Positions 11,736-23,839 of a stretch of 64,000 bases of DNA are shown here, in pieces. This DNA is from Endocalyx cinctus (Eukaryota; Ascomycota; Sordariomycetes; Amphisphaeriales; Apiosporaceae), in the NCBI GenBank assembly GCA_001600455.1, contig BCKC01000010.1:1680556-1744555 (forward strand), in the 5' to 3' direction. Made by a program: the position numbers and the translations under genes. Under the pieces are notes generated by a model. The model was given only the letters and a program-made list of their open reading frames with translations. It was not told the DNA's origin and did not search any database. The number at the start of each line of letters is the position of its first letter. The stretch's first letter is position 1.

Positions 11736-13727
11736 TCAAGCCGTAGACCCCGCCTTCGACATCGCCTCATCCACCTCCCTCTGCAACGCATCCAAATCCG
11801 CCAGGATATCATTCCCTTTCTTAGTATCCGTACCGCCCGCGCCCCCCGACACAGTACTCGGAGGAGGACCCGACCCGCTAGGCGATCTCGAGCTACCGGC
11901 GGCGGCTTCGACGCTAGCTCGACTGCTCCCCCTCAACCTCGGAGGCGGCGGCGGTGGCGCCGCCGTCGTCGTCGTTACCGCACCCTGATAATTCTCCCTG
12001 CTGGATTTTCTCGACGAAGGAGCCCCGATACCGCCGCCGCCGACTTCCATGCTCCTGACGCTGGCGGGACGTCTCACGCTGGAATTCCGCGCCGGTGGAG
12101 GAGGCGGAGGGGCGATTTTGGGAAGGTTAGGGGTGGAATCTTTGTTGGCGATGATGCTACTACTGCTACTAGAAGACGTAGTTGTATTAGGAGTAGAACC
12201 TTCCGGCATCTCACCGATCATGGACGAGCCGTCGCCCCCGGGACTCGGTAATGCTGTCGAGGAAGGAAAGCTGGCTTGGCGCGGACTCATAACCGAGCTT
12301 CCCTGCCGGGCGTGCGGCGGCCGACGAGGCGGGGGCGGGGCTGGGGCGTTGGTCGAGGAGGAGGAGAATTTGTCGCGGAGGCTGTCGGAACGGGATCGGT
12401 TCGATTCCAGCGATGACCTGGGAGGATCCTCTTCCGTGCTCGACACGTTTATGGAAGGGGCTCTACTATCGCTTCTTCCGTGGCGACGTGGGGGCGGGGC
12501 TGCGGGAGGGACGGCAGATCTCCGCGAATGCTGTGATTGCGACTGGTTGCTGGTTTGGGACTCGGACCGATGTCGGGTCGTAGGTGGTGGCGGTGTTGGT
12601 GGCTGCGAGTTAGACGACGACTTCGAAAAGTCCTCGGGCACCTTACCGGCAGCTTCGCGATCGAAAGGGGAATCGAGGTCCTCTTCTATCTTGGGACGAG
12701 ATGGAGGGAGCGGTAATGGTTTGTTTACGTCAGTTGGAGCCGATACCGGCTGCTTAGAGTCAAGAGACTTCTTAGAATCTGACGACAGTTCGATCTGTAT
12801 GAGTTTTCCATGCCTAGAGCTTGGTGGCGGGGGTTTCTTTCGGCCAGAGGAGCCAGTAGGAGGGACGGTAGTTATGGGTGTTGCGGTTGCCAAGGGAGAA
12901 GAGGGGAGGACGGTCTTTCTAAGTTCGTCCGGGTCTTCCGGCTCGGATATCTCATGTGATGTTCGCGGCGTCTCTTGCGATATAGCTGACTGTCGTGAAA
13001 TTGAACTAGCATCTGTCATGCTCGCACCATCGTGAACGCCTCCATGGGGCGGCGTCAAATTTACGCCGTCGCTTCCCAAGTCAGGCACGCCTTGATCATT
13101 CGCGTGACCGGTAAGAAGAAGTCGCTTAAACGAGTTGACATCTAGAGTCCCTCTCGAGGATGCATTAGCCGACGTATTGAGTTCGGCGTCCTTTCCAGAC
13201 GGTTCCAAGTCTTGCAGCGTCTTCGCGAAGGGATTCTGGGGCATGAAGGAGCTCGGAGGTTTCGGATCGTCGATATCGTCAGAATTAGGGGGTGGTATGG
13301 AATTAAAGGGGTCGGATAATTTGCCCCTCTCGCTATCGGAATCGTCGCTACTGCGCTCATCCTGGTCGTCATCGTATCGCGGGGGGTATCGGGTTACCGG
13401 CACGGCATCTTCGGGCGAAGAAGGGGGCGGTGACTGAACTCGCACCTTCTTGACGATCTTTTTAGGCTTCGATTGTATGGGTTTATTTTCTTCTTCTTCC
13501 TCTTCTGTCCTCTGGTGTCTTGGTATGGCCGACTTGAAGGTGGTAAATGGTGGTGGTGGAGCTGCTCTATGAGAATGCACGTGTGTATCGAAATTTAAAG
13601 GTGAGACGGGGGTTTGTGATGCTGTAGCTGCAGCTGTCGGAAAGCTATCGGATGGCGATAGAGGAGAGGCATTCGGTTTTCGGCGAAAGGGGTTATTGGA
13701 AGAGAATGATTGATCTATAGAAGACAT
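11736..13727 (-). CDS. Long proline-rich, NPF-containing protein
   Basis: One uninterrupted exon codes 663 residues. The protein is almost entirely low-complexity and disordered: many polyproline tracts of the APPPPPP and PPPPRRP kind, Ser-rich and acidic stretches, and basic patches (KPKKIVKKVRV). The N-terminus contains SSNNPFRRK and another NPF occurs at QNPFAKTL; NPF tripeptides bind EH domains of endocytic proteins, and polyproline binds profilin, SH3 and WW domains. The C-terminus (ILADLDALQREVDEAMSKAG) is a short predicted amphipathic helix and looks conserved. This arrangement suggests a scaffold in the cortical actin/endocytosis machinery, similar in style to verprolin or Aim3-type yeast proteins, but I cannot assign a true orthologue. 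The start codon is followed directly by the NPF region, which favours it. Confidence 0.8.
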   Translation of the reverse strand: MSSIDQSFSSNNPFRRKPNASPLSPSDSFPTAAATASQTPVSPLNFDTHVHSHRAAPPPPFTTFKSAIPRHQRTEEEEEENKPIQSKPKKIVKKVRVQSPPPSSPEDAVPVTRYPPRYDDDQDERSSDDSDSERGKLSDPFNSIPPPNSDDIDDPKPPSSFMPQNPFAKTLQDLEPSGKDAELNTSANASSRGTLDVNSFKRLLLTGHANDQGVPDLGSDGVNLTPPHGGVHDGASMTDASSISRQSAISQETPRTSHEISEPEDPDELRKTVLPSSPLATATPITTVPPTGSSGRKKPPPPSSRHGKLIQIELSSDSKKSLDSKQPVSAPTDVNKPLPLPPSRPKIEEDLDSPFDREAAGKVPEDFSKSSSNSQPPTPPPPTTRHRSESQTSNQSQSQHSRRSAVPPAAPPPRRHGRSDSRAPSINVSSTEEDPPRSSLESNRSRSDSLRDKFSSSSTNAPAPPPPRRPPHARQGSSVMSPRQASFPSSTALPSPGGDGSSMIGEMPEGSTPNTTTSSSSSSSIIANKDSTPNLPKIAPPPPPPARNSSVRRPASVRSMEVGGGGIGAPSSRKSSRENYQGAVTTTTAAPPPPPPRLRGSSRASVEAAAGSSRSPSGSGPPPSTVSGGAGGTDTKKGNDILADLDALQREVDEAMSKAGSTA

Positions 13728-14298
13728 GTTGTATTCGGTATTATATATATATGGATAGTTTTAAGTAAATAAGATAAGCGCAAGATAATCAATCAATCAA
13801 TCAGTTCGGTTACTTGAGAATGGAATTTCTTTTTAAATTCTATATCCCAGCCATTATTTTTTCCCTCAAAAAGGTTGGTTGGGGAAAGAAAGTGACGTGA
13901 GAGTTTGTATTAGATTTCAATTCCGTACAGTTTTCGGGATGTCTCTGATGGGTGGATGGCGATGCAGCGATGGTGGGTAGCGATGGTGGGGTGATAGATA
14001 ATTGGTAGATCAGTGCGGTAATACTAATTAAATCATCGCCGTATAATTTGTAGCTTTCCACGTTTACCTACGAAAGCTTAAAAAATGATTAAACAAAATC
14101 GTGTAGCTAAGTTTCAGTAGTTCAAGTCTTTTTCTTTTTCTTCTTTTTTTCTTGGATTATTTAAAATCCAGGAAGATACAAAGTATAACCTTTGTATGTA
14201 AAGTTTGGGTAAAGTTCTCTGATTGACGAATTAAATATAGTTGCCTGGTTAAGGGATAATAATACGACAAGATATACATATACAAGCATATAAATATA

Positions 14299-14330
14299 CA
14301 CGTATACACGTATACACGTATACACGTATA
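14299..14330. repeat. CACGTATA tandem octamer, four copies
   Basis: Four perfect tandem copies of an 8-bp unit with the palindromic core GTATAC. Simple sequence repeat in intergenic DNA. Confidence 0.85.
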
Positions 14331-14450
14331 TGATTGTACTGTAAGAAATAGCTCGGAATTATCGGCCATTCTTTTTCTTATGGCAATAATGAAATTCTTT
14401 AGTATTGAAAAATACCTTGAGATTTTCTATATTTATGTATATATATACAG

Positions 14451-14497
14451 AGTACAGAGTACGGAGTACGGAGTATTGTACCTAGGCTGCTAGGTAC
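14451..14497. repeat. GTACGGAGTA cluster with adjoining GTACCTAG palindrome
   Basis: Overlapping copies of the word (GTAC)(A/G)GAGTAC are followed directly by the inverted repeat GTACCTAG-gctg-CTAGGTAC at 14478-14497. The same TACGGAGTA word recurs elsewhere in the window (see the palindrome at 58778). Confidence 0.6.
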
Positions 14498-15958
14498 GTG
14501 TCGGGTATGTGTATATATAGAAAATGACTATCACGTACCTTACTGGAATGTTTTCTACCCTTGTACATGTCTCGTAGTAAATAAGAATGATGAATCCCGA
14601 GTTCTCAGCCTAATAAAGACATAGAAATTGAAAATTCCCATTTCGGGTCTGGAACATAAAACATTGATTGACTTTGATATTATCTTTTGTCGTCTTTTTT
14701 ATCGGATAAGAATAGATTAGATGGAAAAGTGGATGTGCGAAGTTTGCCGATACATAAAACTTGACTAAAATCGTATAGTACAGTAAGTATTTAAATAGTG
14801 TACTGGGGTATTTACTGTACTTACATAACGTACACATTGGATCCAACGGATATGATATGGCCCCGGGGATAAGATAAAAAGCACGGATCAATTTCTCTTA
14901 CTTAATTACTTGTGGTTACCTACGTGTTACGGCGTTACCGATCCTAAAACTACCTCTGCCCAGTATCTGTACTATAATAAAACAGAGACGTTATTACCCA
15001 AAACGGCAAGGTTGCTACACGTAAACAGTTGGTCCACCCCTGAAAGATTCCGATTGGAGGCTTACTTTATGCCCCGCATCCGATAAGCCTTATCAGTCAA
15101 CGACATTGGGAAGCTGAGGCCAGGAGATAAACAATAGGGAAAAAGAACCCATCTCTGCCCATCCCATCCCCCATTTCCTCAACCTGTTCGATCTTATACT
15201 ATTTTCAGAAAATGTAAACAATCACGCGATCATGTCTTACCTAGTCTCATCTCGACTTTTATAACCCGACGCGCTTTCCAAAAAAAAAAAATACACGTAG
15301 ATAGACATATACATTTATTTCACGTAGCATTCAAACGCGTAAAGTCATGAAAATGAAGTTTAAAAGACCTTTTGTTCATTTGTATATTACAAGTGCCACG
15401 AAACTTATCAACCAGGAGAATAAAACACAACCCTTTCCATCCCTTTCGCAAAATAAGGTATCGTCATCATGAATTATGTGCAGGTTCGACCAACTAACCG
15501 CAAAAAACCCGACCTTAGTCTGTACAAAAACAGTCAGGAGCCGACCGGGGGGGAAATGTTAGGTCGGGTTGAAAAAATAAATATTGTCCACACCGCCTGA
15601 ATTTTTCAACGGGCGCACTTCTCAAACGCGCCCACCACCCTTCATCCCCACAGGCGGCCAAAATCGCTGATGCTCTCTCTCTTCTTCTCTCTTCTCCCGC
15701 TTCAGTCGTCGTAAGTAAACATGAGACTTGAAAGTTGTTCTGGCGCTTTGTAATGTGATGGTCCGTCATGAAAAAAAAAACAGCAAATAAAACAACTGTA
15801 AAAAATACGCGTGCAGGCCCCTTCATCTCTTCGCAAATGATCCCTGATTTCCCCATCCCGAAAAAACGCCGATAGAAAAACCTACCCTACCGCCCAAGAC
15901 ATCACGAAAGAAACACCCAGCAAAAGGAAGAACACGAAGGACAAGAAAACAAATCAGC

Positions 15959-17112
15959 TTACGCTGCAGCCTCTGCCTTCGCTTCCTTGGGTGCCTTCGT
16001 CTTCTCCTTCTTGGGGGCGGCGGCCTTCTTGGGTGCGGCCTTCTTCGTGGCAGCGGGCTTAGCGGCAGTCTTGCTTACTCGGCCAGTCTTGGTCTTGGTG
16101 ATGGCGGCGGGCTTCTCGGCAGCGGCGGGAGCCTATTCGTCACGTTAGAAACGATTCGCTTGACTTGGATCAATTGATGTATTGCTCTACTTACGTCCTT
16201 CTTAGCAGCAGGCTTCTTAGTAGTAGTAGCGGCCTTCTTGGGGGCAGCGGCCTTCTTCGCGGCGGCGGGCTTCTTCTCGGTAGCCTCCTTCTTGGGAGCG
16301 GCGGCTTTCTTGGGTGCAGCCTTTTTGGCGGCGTCCTTCTTGGGAGCGGCCTTCTTGGCCGGGGCCTTCTCGCCGTCCTTAGCGGCAGGCTTAGCAGCGG
16401 GCTTGTTCTTCTTGGAGAGCTTGGTACCGCCGGAAGGTCCTACAATACGTTAATGTTTTGGTCAGGCGGAATGAGATGCAATATGAGCGATGACATACCC
16501 TTAGGCTGCTCGAAGATACCCTTGTCAACACCGGCCTTCAAAGCCTTGTTGAATAGAGAATCGAACATCTTGTCGGTGACGTTGATGGTGTTGTTAGCCT
16601 TGACGTACTTCTTCAAGGACTGACGGCTGTGTGTACGTTAGTGTTCTGCTAGTACGTACTGAAAAATTGTGTAGCGACTAATTTGGGTTGGTTGGGGTTG
16701 GGTAGGAATGAGCGATGGAATTGGAAGAAAAAAAGCGATGCGACATACCTTGATCCATTGCGGTCCTTGAGCTGTAAATCGGCGAAAAAAAAAAGCATGT
16801 CAGTCATATTTGAACCAAAAACAAATTAAATGATTGAATGAATCAAAATTTGAGCAAGTGTCGCGCATGAATGGATGTTGTCATGCGACGCAGCCTAACT
16901 CAAGCGAACACATAACCCCAAACATAATGCGAAGGCAAATTAAACAAGGGAATAATTACAGTGACGATGGCCTCGGTGATCATGTCCTATAAGAAAAATA
17001 TTAGCGATGGATGAACTTTTTAAATAATGAAGGATCTGGTAAGTATACACACCTGGTAAGAGCCGTGAGTGCTCTTAGGCTTGGAAGTACCCTCTGCTTT
17101 CTTGGGAGCCAT
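15959..17112 (-). CDS. H1: Linker histone H1
   Basis: Six exons (17112-17053, 16986-16960, 16771-16749, 16626-16499, 16439-16195, 16132-15959) close exactly in frame to 218 residues. The N-terminal globular winged-helix domain (about residues 12-85) carries the H1 features SYQDMITEAIVTLKDR, NGSSRQSLKKYVKAN and a hydrophobic helix before the PSGGTKL hinge. The remainder is a Lys/Ala/Pro-rich tail with repeated KKAAPKK and AAPKK units, as expected of a DNA-binding H1 tail. It binds the nucleosome dyad and linker DNA in the nucleus. Exons 2 and 3 are only 27 and 23 nt long, and an open-frame scan misses them. Usually a single-copy gene in filamentous fungi. All five introns have GT..AG ends, and the phase across all six exons makes the model secure. 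Confidence 0.95.
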
Positions 17113-20100
17113 TGCGAAAATTGGTTATTGATTTTTTTGGTTGATGAAAGAAGACGCGTCGAGATGCGAAGAAGTGATGATGATGATGCAAAGAATATAT
17201 AAAAATTCAATTGAGTACTTCGATAGAAAATCAATGAATCTTGTTGATACTTAACAGTTGTTAGTAAAGAAATGAAAAAGAAGAAGAGGAAGGGAGGTGT
17301 GAGTTGGGAAAGGCGCGACGGCAAGAAGGGTGAGCTTCCTCTTATACTAAGCGGGGGGGTTGTGTACAATCAGTAAAATAGGGCTTGTTTAGATTTGGTA
17401 CAAATCAAGTTACAATCAGCTGCCGCCAAAAATTGGTGCACCCGTCAAATGCCCGGGGTACATTTGTTTTATTTTTTATTTTATTATTTATTTTTTATTC
17501 ACCCAATTGTTTTGTCTATTCCGTCTTCTTTTCTATTTTCTATTTTTTATCTTTTAATTCTCATTCATTACCTTTTTTTTTTTTTTATTCACATCATATC
17601 CCATCAGTACTCTCTCTGTATTATTCCTTTTAATTCCCCGTTTATTCCTTCAGTCTACTTGTACTCGCGGCATACTTGTAACGCACTGAACCACACAAGA
17701 AAATAAAAATAAAATAAAATAAAAATAATATTTAAATTCGTAGATCTACACTACTAAATGTTCGTACACCTTCATCCATTAGAAGGCAGACAGATCTAGA
17801 ACATGCAGTAGACCTAAGTCGAGGTAGTAGTTATCCGAGTAAATAGGGTAAACGAACGGTTGCATCTCTCAAGCACGTTATTTGTCTTTAGTTGTCTGTC
17901 TACTTTTTTTTTCCCGTTATGATTTTTTTGTAGTATCTACTTTACATCCCTTCCCTTGCTTGCATTGCATCAATGACCGAATGATTCTTCATGAGAATCA
18001 TCACACTTTATTCTGTTCATCCCAGTTTGGTTTTTACTTTGGTATCATCGTCTCTTTTTTATCACAACCACGTATATTTCATCACAATGGTTTTAGTCGT
18101 CATCAATATTACTTTTTCATGTTTAAATGAACCTAAAAAGAATCTTGAAACACTTTCAAGGCTCTATTTCCCTAATCAAGTTTAGATAAATAAATGGAAT
18201 ATCAATAAAGTAAAATAAAAAAAAAGTAATATATTTTCACCGTAAACCTATGCCGTACGTAAATATTTTGTACCACCCCTGACACAGCCTCACGAAAGCG
18301 CGAAGACTCAAGAGAGGGGAGGGGGAGGAGAAGGTTGGATAGCGTAAGAGAGATCAGTGATCGCGGAGGTCGGGCAGGCGTTGAAAATACTACACTAGTA
18401 GACTACACTATCAGATTACTTAGTATACTTACCTAATATAGTATAAATAGCTACAGTAAGGTGAACAAGTAAAAATAAAAATAATAAAATAATAAAAAAG
18501 GTCAGTCGGGGTCAAAAGGTCAAGGGAAAAGAGAAAGAGAGGGACGCAGACGGGTCGAGTGAGGGGTGGGGTGACAAGAACAAGAGACAGGATTGATTTA
18601 GTATTTACTGATTGTCAACAGTTAATTCATAGGCTTCATCGTTAGATTGTTACTCTAAAACCTCATCTACTACACTATATACCCTATTTAAGTAATCTCT
18701 GATATCTTTTATTGGTCAGTTTCATAAATCTATTTATTTCTCCAACTTTTCTGATCAAAAAAAAAAAGTGGATGGATAATTATCGTGGTTGAAATTTCTG
18801 ATTGGTCAGAATTTAACTTCTTTTTTATTTCAACTCGTGCGATCAAATCATACTACTTTCCCATCCTCACCAAACTTTGAAATCACCCCCCAGATTTTTC
18901 TGATTCCTTTTCTTTTTCATGTTCCCATCATCTCCCTCTTCTTCCACCTTTTCTCCTCCTTCTAGCTGTCGCCTTTTATTTTATTGGTTTAGTAGATCAG
19001 TCTTGAATCAATCAAGTGAGAAATATCGGAATTAGAAATAGAAATAATAGTAATAGATCGACCACTACGTGACCTAAAAAAAACCAAGTATTCTATTTGA
19101 TCTCGAATTCTTTATTTTCTATCATCTCGTGTTGTTGTGTTCTCTCGGATGATTCGCATCTGTCGACCATGAGATGCTTCCCGGTCGCATTCGATATCTC
19201 TCTTCTCCAACCCATGCATTCCTATTCAATCCCGGTTTCAAGTGATGCGCCATTTATTGCTCTATCTTTCTAACCTTTTTATCAGTTTTCAAAGTTTCCC
19301 TTGACTTCGCACCACGTTTATGAAAATCAACCGTTCTTTTTTTGTTTGGTTGTTCTCCCCCACCACACACATACACACACACTCACACACACAACAGCCA
19401 TCCACCACACTCGTCATAACATGAAGCTATCCGCAACATTTCCTCTGCGTGACTCCGAATAAAAAAACGAATACATTTAATTAATTCCATTTGTGATTCG
19501 AACAATCATATTTATCGTTAATATGGGTTTTTCATACCACAAATTTCAAAAACACTTTAGCGGGACTAATTACGATTTCTTGTTTGGAAATCGCGATTTC
19601 GCGTAGGTGGCTCAGACTAATTCTGACGCGCCCGCCCCATCTGTCGCGTCCCAGCACCCACACTAGGTAGTTGATCTTAACCGTCACACTTGAACTCTGC
19701 TATTTTGTTACTTCCTCATTTCCCTCCTATGTTCTGAAGACGACGCGATGACCTAGGCGCCTCCGACTTTGAATGGATGGTAAAAATCATCAGTCTACGA
19801 TGAGCGGGGTCCACATTCATGCATGCATGCCCATGCCGACATGTGCTGAACCCCGATCAAATTGCCCTGTTTGATGAAACATCTATTGTCATATTTCGAA
19901 CCGAGTTCTAATCTCACGTCACAAGTTAAAAGGAAGAGTAACGGTGAGGATAGCAATGAGTCAGATCCGTGTTGCCGTCGCTCGCGTTTATTCACGTGGG
20001 GCAATTCCCAGTTTTCATCCGCCTGGCCCGGGCAGTTGCCTAAAATCCCTTTTAATCCCATTTTGTCGTGACCACCGCTGTCCCTGCATTATCACTCTTC

Positions 20101-20789
20101 CGCCTCCGCTGCGCCAACTATCCCCGTGAGTCTTCAGAGAAAACCAGCCTTTGGGATCCAGAACTGCAGCCTCGGTTGCCAAGAATTACATCTCGTTGCG
20201 AGTCTCGGCGGGCTGAGTCAAATTCGCCCAGGATTAAGATCCAAGGAACACGTAGTACACAGGCGGCCAGCTGCCCTCACTTCTGCTTTTAAAGCTTTAC
20301 ATACCAGATATGTATTAACAAGAACACGCTCTTTATGGGCGACTAATTCCGCGGGCGGTTTAGAATGTCATCTGACCAAAACGTGTCATGGAATGACGCG
20401 ATAATTACGGAGTAAATGACGCTACACTAAGGCTTTTTCGCTCCGGATAATCATAGTGTCAGGACCGGCAAATTGAGAAAAGAGAAAAGAAAAAGAATTT
20501 GCCAAGCCACGCTTCCATTTGCACGAGACTAACAAACTGAAGCTACAATATAGCATAGTATTATGGTATTACGATTCCATCTATTGTTTACTTTTCAGGG
20601 TATTTCTTCAATCCCTTAAACTGCGCCAAACGCCGGTGACAATGAAGTGGACAACGTGTCCCACAAAACCAACGCCCAACCCCGCCACCAACTTGCCAAG
20701 TCTATGCGGTCTAGTATCTATCTACATTACATTGGAAATTTCTGAACAAGAACAAAAGAAAACTGGGAATAGGAAATGAGAAGCGCAGA
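17113..20789. other. Long intergenic region, no gene seen
   Basis: 3.7 kb without a supportable gene. It has poly-T/T-rich tracts (17460-17630), AATAA-type A-rich stretches (17700-17740, 18470-18500) and a CA-rich tract. Small frames at 19795-20404 and 20519-20779 lack coding features. The first 300 bases are the H1 promoter. The last 700 bases are downstream of the b5-reductase gene, so the middle may hold an untranslated or unrecognised transcript. Confidence 0.5.
19361..19395. repeat. CA-rich microsatellite
   Basis: Imperfect (CA)n tract broken by single T substitutions. Confidence 0.8.
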
Positions 20790-22326
20790 CTAGAAGGTGA
20801 AGATTTGGTCAGTCATCTTCGCCACCGCCCCGGGCTGCTCAAAGCCCAATTGGACGAGACTCTTCTTCGCAGCCCCCACCATACCCGGCGGGCCGCAGAT
20901 CATGATCTTCGCGTCAGCACCGGCGGGCGCGGGCAACTTCTGCGCCATAATATCCTTCGTGACGAACCCGACGCCACCTTCCCACTCCTTATCGCTGGGC
21001 GGCTGGTCTAGCATGTAGTACAGAGATTTGAAGTTTTTGGGGTATTTTCTGGCCAGGTCCTCGAGCTCGGCCCGCATCAGGATATCGGATTCGGTGCGGT
21101 TCGCGTAGATTAGGCTGACCTCGGTCATGTCGCGATCGTCGGTGCAGATGGCCCGGATCACCTGGTACATGGGCGTTATTCCAGACCCTCCGGCCACCAT
21201 GCCGATTTTTCGACACAAGTTGCGCCGGTACCGCATGGCGCCCTTGGGACCGCGAAACTGCACCTCGTCGCCCACCTCGAGCTTCGCGAGGTATCGTCCC
21301 GTCAGCAGTCCAGTAGGATATGATTTGACGAGCAGCTCGAGCCTGCCCAAATCCAGGTTGTTGGAGATAGGCGTGTACGACCTCGTGACGACCTGCTTCT
21401 TCCCGTCGTCGAGGGTCACCGACGCCGAGATAGCCACGTGCTGGCCGGTCGGCAATCCCAGCACCGTGCTACGCGTCGGCAGCTCGAACACGAGACGGAA
21501 CGTATTCGGACCGACCTCCTCCTTCGACACCAACGGCAAGGTCTGGTATTGCGTCGGGTGCAGCCATCCGGACGACTGCGTTAGAAGATCGGCCTTAGGC
21601 GCCTTCCGTCGAGGAACCACGTGCGTCGGGTATATGCCCGGATGCGGGTACGTCCGCACCAGCTTCAAGGCCTGGTTGGACAGCGCCGTCCCGGCTACGC
21701 CGGCCAAAGCCGTGGCGAGCAAGAAACCCTCGACGAAGCCGAAGCGCAGGCCTCCCAACGCGTTGCCTCGACCGCTGGCCACGTGCTTCGAGAGGGTACT
21801 CCACGCGCCGGAATAGTACAGGCCCGCGGCCGAAGTGACGACGACGGCGGTACCGGCTACGGCGGCGAGGGCGCCGTTCTTGGTGATTAGCCCTTGTCCC
21901 GCGGAAGGTGGCGGCACCACGCGTAGGGAGACCTGCAGCGACGACGACGCCAACTTCTTCTTCTCGCGGAAACCTTTAACCTTGCCGACGCGGAACTGCT
22001 CCATGATGTCGTACGCTTCCTCCGAGTGGCCGGCGCTGTCGAACGCTTCGGTGGCGTCCGTGCCGGCCGTTTCTAGAAGGACCTCATGCCCGCCTGGGTG
22101 GTCCTCTAGGTATTTTGTTACGTCGTAAACTATTTGCGTTGTTAATCTCTTTGACTAGATAGGGTGGATTTCTGAATGGTGATGATGGAACGATATACCG
22201 TCTAAACGGTAGATCTGACGTGACTAACATACCTCCTCCTTTGATGGCCATCCAGGCATCGCCTTCGCTTGTATGCGCCGCAATCTCTTTGGCCGTGAAC
22301 TCCATCATCGATTCTTCGGTCGTCAT
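20790..22326 (-). CDS. Cytochrome b5 / NADH-cytochrome b5 reductase fusion
   Basis: Two exons (22326-22233 and 22129-20790, intron 103 nt) give 477 residues. Residues 1-75 are a cytochrome b5 domain with both haem-ligand histidines, H42 in HPGG and H66 in DSAGHSEEA; the intron splits it at KGG|VYDVT. Two hydrophobic segments follow (about 116-140 and 160-185). The rest is a ferredoxin-reductase-type module: FAD-binding RSYTPIS (281-287), NADH-binding GGSGITP (345-351), CGPPGM (443-448) and the terminal aromatic IFTF. The protein should pass electrons from NAD(P)H through FAD to its own b5 haem, on a membrane (ER or outer mitochondrial), feeding desaturases or P450s. Standard fungal Cbr1/Mcr1 are separate from b5, so the fused, membrane-embedded form is less common. 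A P450 gene lies 1.5 kb away, divergently. Confidence 0.92.
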
Positions 22327-23839
22327 TATTACTTAATCTATGATAAAAGAACTAACGAAGACAGCATGTAAGATCGAATGACAGCTTTTCTATTATATAC
22401 AATACGAGAAAAAGGCGGAATTACTTTGTTATTTTAAAGTAGTGAGAGGTAAGAAAACTTAGGAAATTTTTTTTTCTTTACTCATCATCCACTCGCCATG
22501 TCCGACGGCGTTCTTTTCACAGTGCGTTTTCCTACGGGGTTTATCGTCGTCATGGCACGGCGATACGATGAAGAAATAGGAAATTGCCGAGGTATGTTTT
22601 AAAAAAGAAAATAAGGGTCACCATAAATGGTCGGAAACACGCTGGATGGCACGAGAAAATTACCATACATTTTTTTTTTTTTTTCTAATTTATTTAATCA
22701 GACCAGAAAAAGATTAGTATAGAGAGATTACACCTAAACAAAACGGAAATCAAAAAGAGAAATAAATTTCGGGCCGATCCAGCTAAGGATCCATTTATTA
22801 TCCCAAAATGCACGTAGCGATTAGTGATACAACTTCAACTCGTGTACGTGCCCGGGCTCCACTGGCTATCAGATTCTTTGTTATGCATTTTGAAAATCGT
22901 CCGTGTTATTTTCTTCTCCGATGCATTACATGACATTACATGACATTACATACGTATGACTTGCACAGTTGTTCGGTACGTATTCCTTGGATTCCGTTTC
23001 GTCAGTCCCGTTCTCATGCGTTGGACTTTTCATAAAACTCCGTCTCAGGCTATAACTGAATCTAGTATATATTCCGCGTACTCGGGTATACGTGTAGATA
23101 TACCCTATAACAACGACACTATGACCTGTATTTGATGGTGGATCTTTTCAGTTAATTTGGCCCACCCCTACCCTATACTACCGAGGTTCCCTTATCCCTA
23201 ACTGATAAAAATACCTTTATGCACCTATCAAATCGCCTTACTATGTCAGCTCCTCTAAAAATTTCTAGACCCTTATTTGTTTTTTTCCCCCCCTAAGCGT
23301 TTCCACACCATTCCCGTTATCGTCTTATATCCCGGTGTCCCCGTTCGTTAAGGAAAGATTAATGTTTTGATTTATCATTGATATAACACCTTAAAAAAAT
23401 TTCACTGTATAACTTTTTTTTTTTCTTCTTCTCCTTACCACTTTTAATGAGCGATCGGTAGTATGGACCGACAGATAATGTCCGTTGCGCTAGTCATCGT
23501 GCCTCGGCTGGAAGAAGGGGGATCCATCGCATGTTTATTAATTATATAGGGCTCTACACTGTGGGTGACTAAAGAAGGAGAGAAAAAAAGGTTGAAATAG
23601 AAATAAATAAAGTTGGATTTCTTCTGAAAGTGGTTCTTGTAGATCTAACGCCGCTGGATATCTATCGTATCTATTCCATATATAGGTTTGGGTTACCCAC
23701 CATCCGTACTGCTTTTAGTGTGGCTATTTCTTTTTTCAGGCCAAACGTCTTCTCATAAACTTGTCATAAAGTATATGATATCTAGTGTATGAGTTGATAT
23801 ATCTGAATACTTTTTTTTAATATCGAGTCATACGCCGTG
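22327..23839. promoter_or_regulatory. Divergent intergenic region between b5 reductase and P450
   Basis: 1.5 kb containing both promoters. I see no gene; the ATG at 22498 opens only about 34 codons. A 10-bp unit TGACATTACA is tandemly triplicated at 22921-22950. T-rich tracts occur at 22670-22690 and 23410-23430. Confidence 0.5.
22921..22950. repeat. Tandem decamer TGACATTACA, about three copies
   Basis: Three direct tandem copies of a 10-bp unit (the first with one change) between the divergent b5-reductase and P450 genes. Could be a cis element cluster or slippage product. Confidence 0.7.

Larger units (their letters stand above)
13728..15958. other. Intergenic, with microsatellites and small palindromes
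   Basis: No gene seen; small minus-strand frames (13840-14061, 14157-14369, 14610-14891, 15515-15856) are AT-rich and featureless. The first part is the promoter of the proline-rich gene; the last 300 bases are downstream of histone H1. Confidence 0.6.

Noticed and set aside
12390..12420. tRNA B-box-like GGTTCGATTCC
   Set aside because: It lies inside the proline-rich coding region, with no matching A box or cloverleaf.
12049..13035. 328-codon plus-strand frame rich in Gly and Ser
   Set aside because: Shadow of the proline-rich gene on the other strand: poly-Pro codons read as poly-Gly in reverse.
19431..19461. Short secreted-protein start (MKLSATFPL)
   Set aside because: The frame stops after about a dozen codons and no donor site continues it.
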